Shown: piece after piece, positions 18,405 through 20,771 of the stretch
Numbering within the stretch: position 1 is the stretch's first letter
How the letters are laid out: each line of letters opens with the position of its first letter
Origin: Eggerthellaceae bacterium
GTDB lineage: Bacteria > Actinomycetota > Coriobacteriia > Coriobacteriales > Eggerthellaceae
Assembly: GCA_003452695.1 (NCBI GenBank)
Contig: DMNP01000287.1
Coordinates: 4,093-24,863, forward strand
Length of the DNA: 20,771 bases
Reading direction: 5' to 3'
Translations under genes and position numbers: made by a program
Notes under the pieces: generated by a model
Told to the model about the DNA's origin: nothing
The model's database searches: none
Seen by the model: the letters and a program-made list of their open reading frames with translations, nothing else

Positions 18405-19714
18405 GATATGCTCACCACCTCTAAATCGTCGCCCTCAATCGTCAGAGCATCGACGCTCACGACCTTGAGCACGCCCGTAGTGTTGTTCTTGTCCAATGCG
18501 ATGGCGTAGTACGCCGTCACCGTGGTGCCTCCAGATGCCACCACGCCCGTCACCGACGCCGTGAGCGGTCGGTACACGTAGCGGTGGTCTTGGACGGTCT
18601 TCTCAATCCACGGGTTCTCTATCTCGAACGGCGCGCCCACCGGGAGCTGGTACTTCTTACGCCCTATCTCCTTGCTGCCGCACATGCGTATCACGGTGAG
18701 AGTCCCGACCTCTATCGAGGCCGTTCCCACGAGCCGCATTGTCGAGCGGTTCTGCAAGCCGAAGCTGAAGCTGGTCGATTCGCACATTCCCGAGTAGGCG
18801 TGCTCCTCGTCGAAGAACGCCGAGTACTTGCCGCCAGCGTGGTAGTCGCGGTTGTTGACGCAATCGAAGACCAATTCCTCGCGCTGGAAGTACCTGGCGG
18901 CAAGAACCTGCATCACCATGGCCGCGTTCGACTGGTTCACGAGCATCACGTTATCGACCGTGACCACGTTCTCGGCGTCGGCGCTCGTGGCGCTCGGGTT
19001 GTCCAGCGTCATCTCCTGGGAACGAACCCGGTACACGTTGCCCTGCTCGTCCTCCACCGAGTCATCGCCCTGCGCGGGCGTGGCGGTGCTCACCGTGTAG
19101 GCCGTGACCTTGATTCTGGTCACAAGCCCCCGCTGCTCCAGCTTAGGTCGCCAGAACGTGCGGTTGAGCGGGACTGCCGCATCGACCGCCGCCGAGGTAA
19201 GCTGAGCCACGTGCATGCTGCCGTCGCCAGTGTCGTAGAAGAACGCGCCCGACGCCATCAGCAGCCATTGAAGACGCTCGCGGTACGTCTGCCTGGGCGC
19301 GAACCCTTGCACGTCGATTCCAGCGAGCGAGCTGTCGATGACGTATGAGGGCGACACTATGCGCTGCAACACCGACTCTATCTCCTGGTATGCGGTGGTC
19401 GAGCCGTCGAAGTACTTGGCTCCCGCCTCGCTGCGGTCGAGCACGCCAAGCAGCGACTCGCACGTCACCCTCTGCCAGCCGCGCCCAAGCTCCTCGACCA
19501 TGACGACGCGGTACTTGCAGTAGACCCTGTTCGAATCGTCCATGAGCTGTAGGTAGCGCGTGAGGTTTATCGCCCTGTCGGTCTTCTTGACCTCTGCCGT
19601 GAACCTGTTGACGGGAAGCGTTGCCGAGGTAACGTCTACGGTGGGCGCGAACGACAGGTTCTTCACCTGCGTCCAGTAGACAATGCCCGAGGTCGTTTGC
19701 AATCCAAGCTTCAT
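18401..19714 (-). CDS. Tail hub / Tal-like protein (437 aa)
   Basis: It starts MKLGLQTTSGIVYWTQVKNL and follows Dit, the slot of the tail-associated (Tal/gp27-like) hub protein in siphoviruses. Visible parts: beta-rich N-terminus (residues 1-60, VNRFTAEVKKTDRAINL), a middle 'YQEIESVLQRIVSPS' helix and 'YRERLQWLLMASGAFFYDTG', as expected for hub domain 2, and a C-terminal beta part. It should link the tail tube to the receptor-binding protein. No peptidase motif is visible, so it may lack the wall-degrading extension some Tal proteins have. Its stop overlaps the LRR protein's start. Confidence 0.65.
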   Translation of the reverse strand: MKLGLQTTSGIVYWTQVKNLSFAPTVDVTSATLPVNRFTAEVKKTDRAINLTRYLQLMDDSNRVYCKYRVVMVEELGRGWQRVTCESLLGVLDRSEAGAKYFDGSTTAYQEIESVLQRIVSPSYVIDSSLAGIDVQGFAPRQTYRERLQWLLMASGAFFYDTGDGSMHVAQLTSAAVDAAVPLNRTFWRPKLEQRGLVTRIKVTAYTVSTATPAQGDDSVEDEQGNVYRVRSQEMTLDNPSATSADAENVVTVDNVMLVNQSNAAMVMQVLAARYFQREELVFDCVNNRDYHAGGKYSAFFDEEHAYSGMCESTSFSFGLQNRSTMRLVGTASIEVGTLTVIRMCGSKEIGRKKYQLPVGAPFEIENPWIEKTVQDHRYVYRPLTASVTGVVASGGTTVTAYYAIALDKNNTTGVLKVVSVDALTIEGDDLEVVSIS

Positions 19715-19715
19715 G

Positions 19716-20243
19716 CTAGTACCTCGTGCCGTCCGCGTCTTCGTAGTCGGTTATCTCCCACGTCTCGCCGTTGTAGGTGTACGTGTCGCCCGTCGATGGT
19801 GTGGAGACGTCAGGAAGCGCTGGCATCCCCGCGTCGATGGCCTCGTCCAGCGTGTAGGTCTTCGTGGGCGCGATGGAGATCGCCTCGAACGTGATGCCCT
19901 GCCAGTATTCGACGTTGCCGGGAAGCCTGACGAGGGCATCGCTCACGGACTCGACGCGGGCTGTGATGTTCAGGTCGTTTCCGTTGTAGGGCATCGTGAA
20001 CGCATGAGCGTTTACCGGGTCTGTAAGAAGCTCGTAGACCTCGTAATAGTCCGATTCGCTCGCAAGCCCACGGTTGCGCATCGGCGTAAACGCGAGCGTC
20101 ACCGAATAGCGCATGTACGTGCCTATCACGTCGTTGAAGTACGTCTTGTCGAGCAGAAGGCCGCTAATCTCGCTCGCGGTCATCTCGGACGTTCTCTCGA
20201 TCGTGCAAGGCACGTCCCATGTCGTGCCGTCGATGGTTATCAT
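19716..20243 (-). CDS. Distal tail (Dit-like) protein (175 aa)
   Basis: The sequence starts MITIDGTTWDVPCTIERTSE, a typical beta-strand entry of distal tail proteins, with 'YMRYSVTLAFTPMRN' and 'FTMPYNGNDLNITARVESVS' in the middle of the fold. The C-terminus has an extra segment (DEAIDAGMPALPDVSTPSTG, then NGETWEITDYEDADG). Together with the tape-measure gene before and the hub gene after, it fits the Dit position, forming the ring at the end of the tail tube. Only the N-terminal belt domain seems present; no carbohydrate-binding extension is seen. Stop is two bases before the hub gene start. Confidence 0.65.
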   Translation of the reverse strand: MITIDGTTWDVPCTIERTSEMTASEISGLLLDKTYFNDVIGTYMRYSVTLAFTPMRNRGLASESDYYEVYELLTDPVNAHAFTMPYNGNDLNITARVESVSDALVRLPGNVEYWQGITFEAISIAPTKTYTLDEAIDAGMPALPDVSTPSTGDTYTYNGETWEITDYEDADGTRY

Positions 20244-20771
20244 TATGCGAAACCTCCTGCGAGCTTCACGCCAACGCGCTGCGTTTCCTCGTCGTTGAGC
20301 TGGTAGACGGCGCGTGCAAAAGGCGTCTTGTCCAGCTCTAGAATCACGGTGAGCATCTGCGCCGCCTTCACGTTGCCGCCGCCGCCAAGCACCTGCATGC
20401 CGCCCGGAAGCGTGCGCACGGTTGAAGACGCCTGCGCGGTCAGAACTCCGTTGATGCGCCCAACCGCGCTCTTGAGCTGCGGCAGCTCGCCGTCCATGCC
20501 CTTAATCAATCCGCCGACGATATCTGCTCCGGCAGGCGTGAGCATTACCTTGTCGTATTCGGGCGGGCCTTTGTGGTCTACGATGAACTGCCCGACGTTG
20601 CCGAGCGCATCGCCCAAGGGTTTAAGCCCCGATAGAATGCCGTCGATAAGCCCTTGAATCAGGTTCGCGCCCGCGTTGAACATATCATTGAAGAACCCGC
20701 CGATCGTGTCGAGCACGCTGTTCACAAGCTGCTCGGCGGCTTCCATGGAAGGCCCTAGAACGTCCACGATC
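20243..20771 (-). CDS. Tail tape-measure protein, C-terminal end (truncated)
   Basis: The frame is open to the right edge, with only the last ~175 residues visible. It has the features of tape-measure C-termini: amphipathic helices with glycine-rich hydrophobic pattern (SVLDTIGGFFNDMFNAGANL, LIQGLIDGILSGLKPLGDAL), then the 'HKGPPEYDKVMLTPAG...GLIKGMDGEL' block, which is widespread in siphovirus tape-measure proteins, and a tail predicted to be less ordered. It determines tail length and takes part in DNA injection. The true start lies outside the window. Its TGA overlaps the start of the Dit-like gene. Confidence 0.85.
   Translation of the reverse strand, partial: IVDVLGPSMEAAEQLVNSVLDTIGGFFNDMFNAGANLIQGLIDGILSGLKPLGDALGNVGQFIVDHKGPPEYDKVMLTPAGADIVGGLIKGMDGELPQLKSAVGRINGVLTAQASSTVRTLPGGMQVLGGGGNVKAAQMLTVILELDKTPFARAVYQLNDEETQRVGVKLAGGFA

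Overview
The window looks like part of the genome of a temperate, tailed (siphovirus-type) bacteriophage. DNA is GC-rich over most of its length, apart from a visibly AT-richer immunity region (about 9490-10580) and an AT-richer stretch inside a tail gene (about 16860-17640). The style of the integrase, lysin and early genes suggests an actinobacterial host, perhaps a gut Coriobacteriia/Eggerthellaceae member; that host assignment is inference from memory of similar phages, not shown by the sequence. Nearly everything is transcribed leftward (minus strand). Only the repressor, one unknown gene and the integrase run rightward.

Layout from right to left along minus-strand transcription. 20771-14263 is the distal tail module: end of a tape-measure protein, a Dit-like distal tail protein, a Tal/hub-like protein, a large LRR (BspA-like) putative receptor-binding protein, a family-2 glycosyltransferase and two paralogous small-domain tail proteins. 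It ends at a terminator at 14188-14217. 14168-12037 is the lysis module: a membrane protein, an r1t-like holin, a 25-residue membrane peptide and a three-domain lysin, closed by a strong terminator at 11988-12030. 11749-11977 is an intact attP: a 23-base match to a tRNA 3' end (through CCA) flanked by two clusters of integrase arm sites. 11751-9805 (plus strand) holds the tyrosine integrase, an unknown AT-rich gene and a CI-like repressor. 9804-9699 is the divergent control region with overlapping promoters and TAAGT-N3-ACTTA operators.

9698-2460 is the early operon: Cro-like regulator, a ~600-base stretch without a convincing gene but with long inverted repeats, an excisionase-like HTH protein, several small proteins, a Rad52-like annealing protein, SSB, two HNH proteins flanking a replisome-organizer-like protein, a Hjc-like resolvase, a MazG-like protein and a 5-methylcytosine methyltransferase split by a frame break. 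2345-1 is a dense array of very small, translationally coupled genes (many zinc-ribbon or one-helix membrane proteins, including a Lar-like anti-restriction candidate). Three of its junctions carry the same 16-base RBS/start module.

Because attP is uninterrupted and has phage genes on both sides, this is the circular or virion form of the phage (or a permuted assembly), not an integrated prophage. Head, terminase and portal genes must lie outside the window. The most unusual features are the structured early leader (9081-9409), the shared gene-junction module in the mini-gene array, the split methyltransferase, and the LRR tail protein beside a glycosyltransferase.
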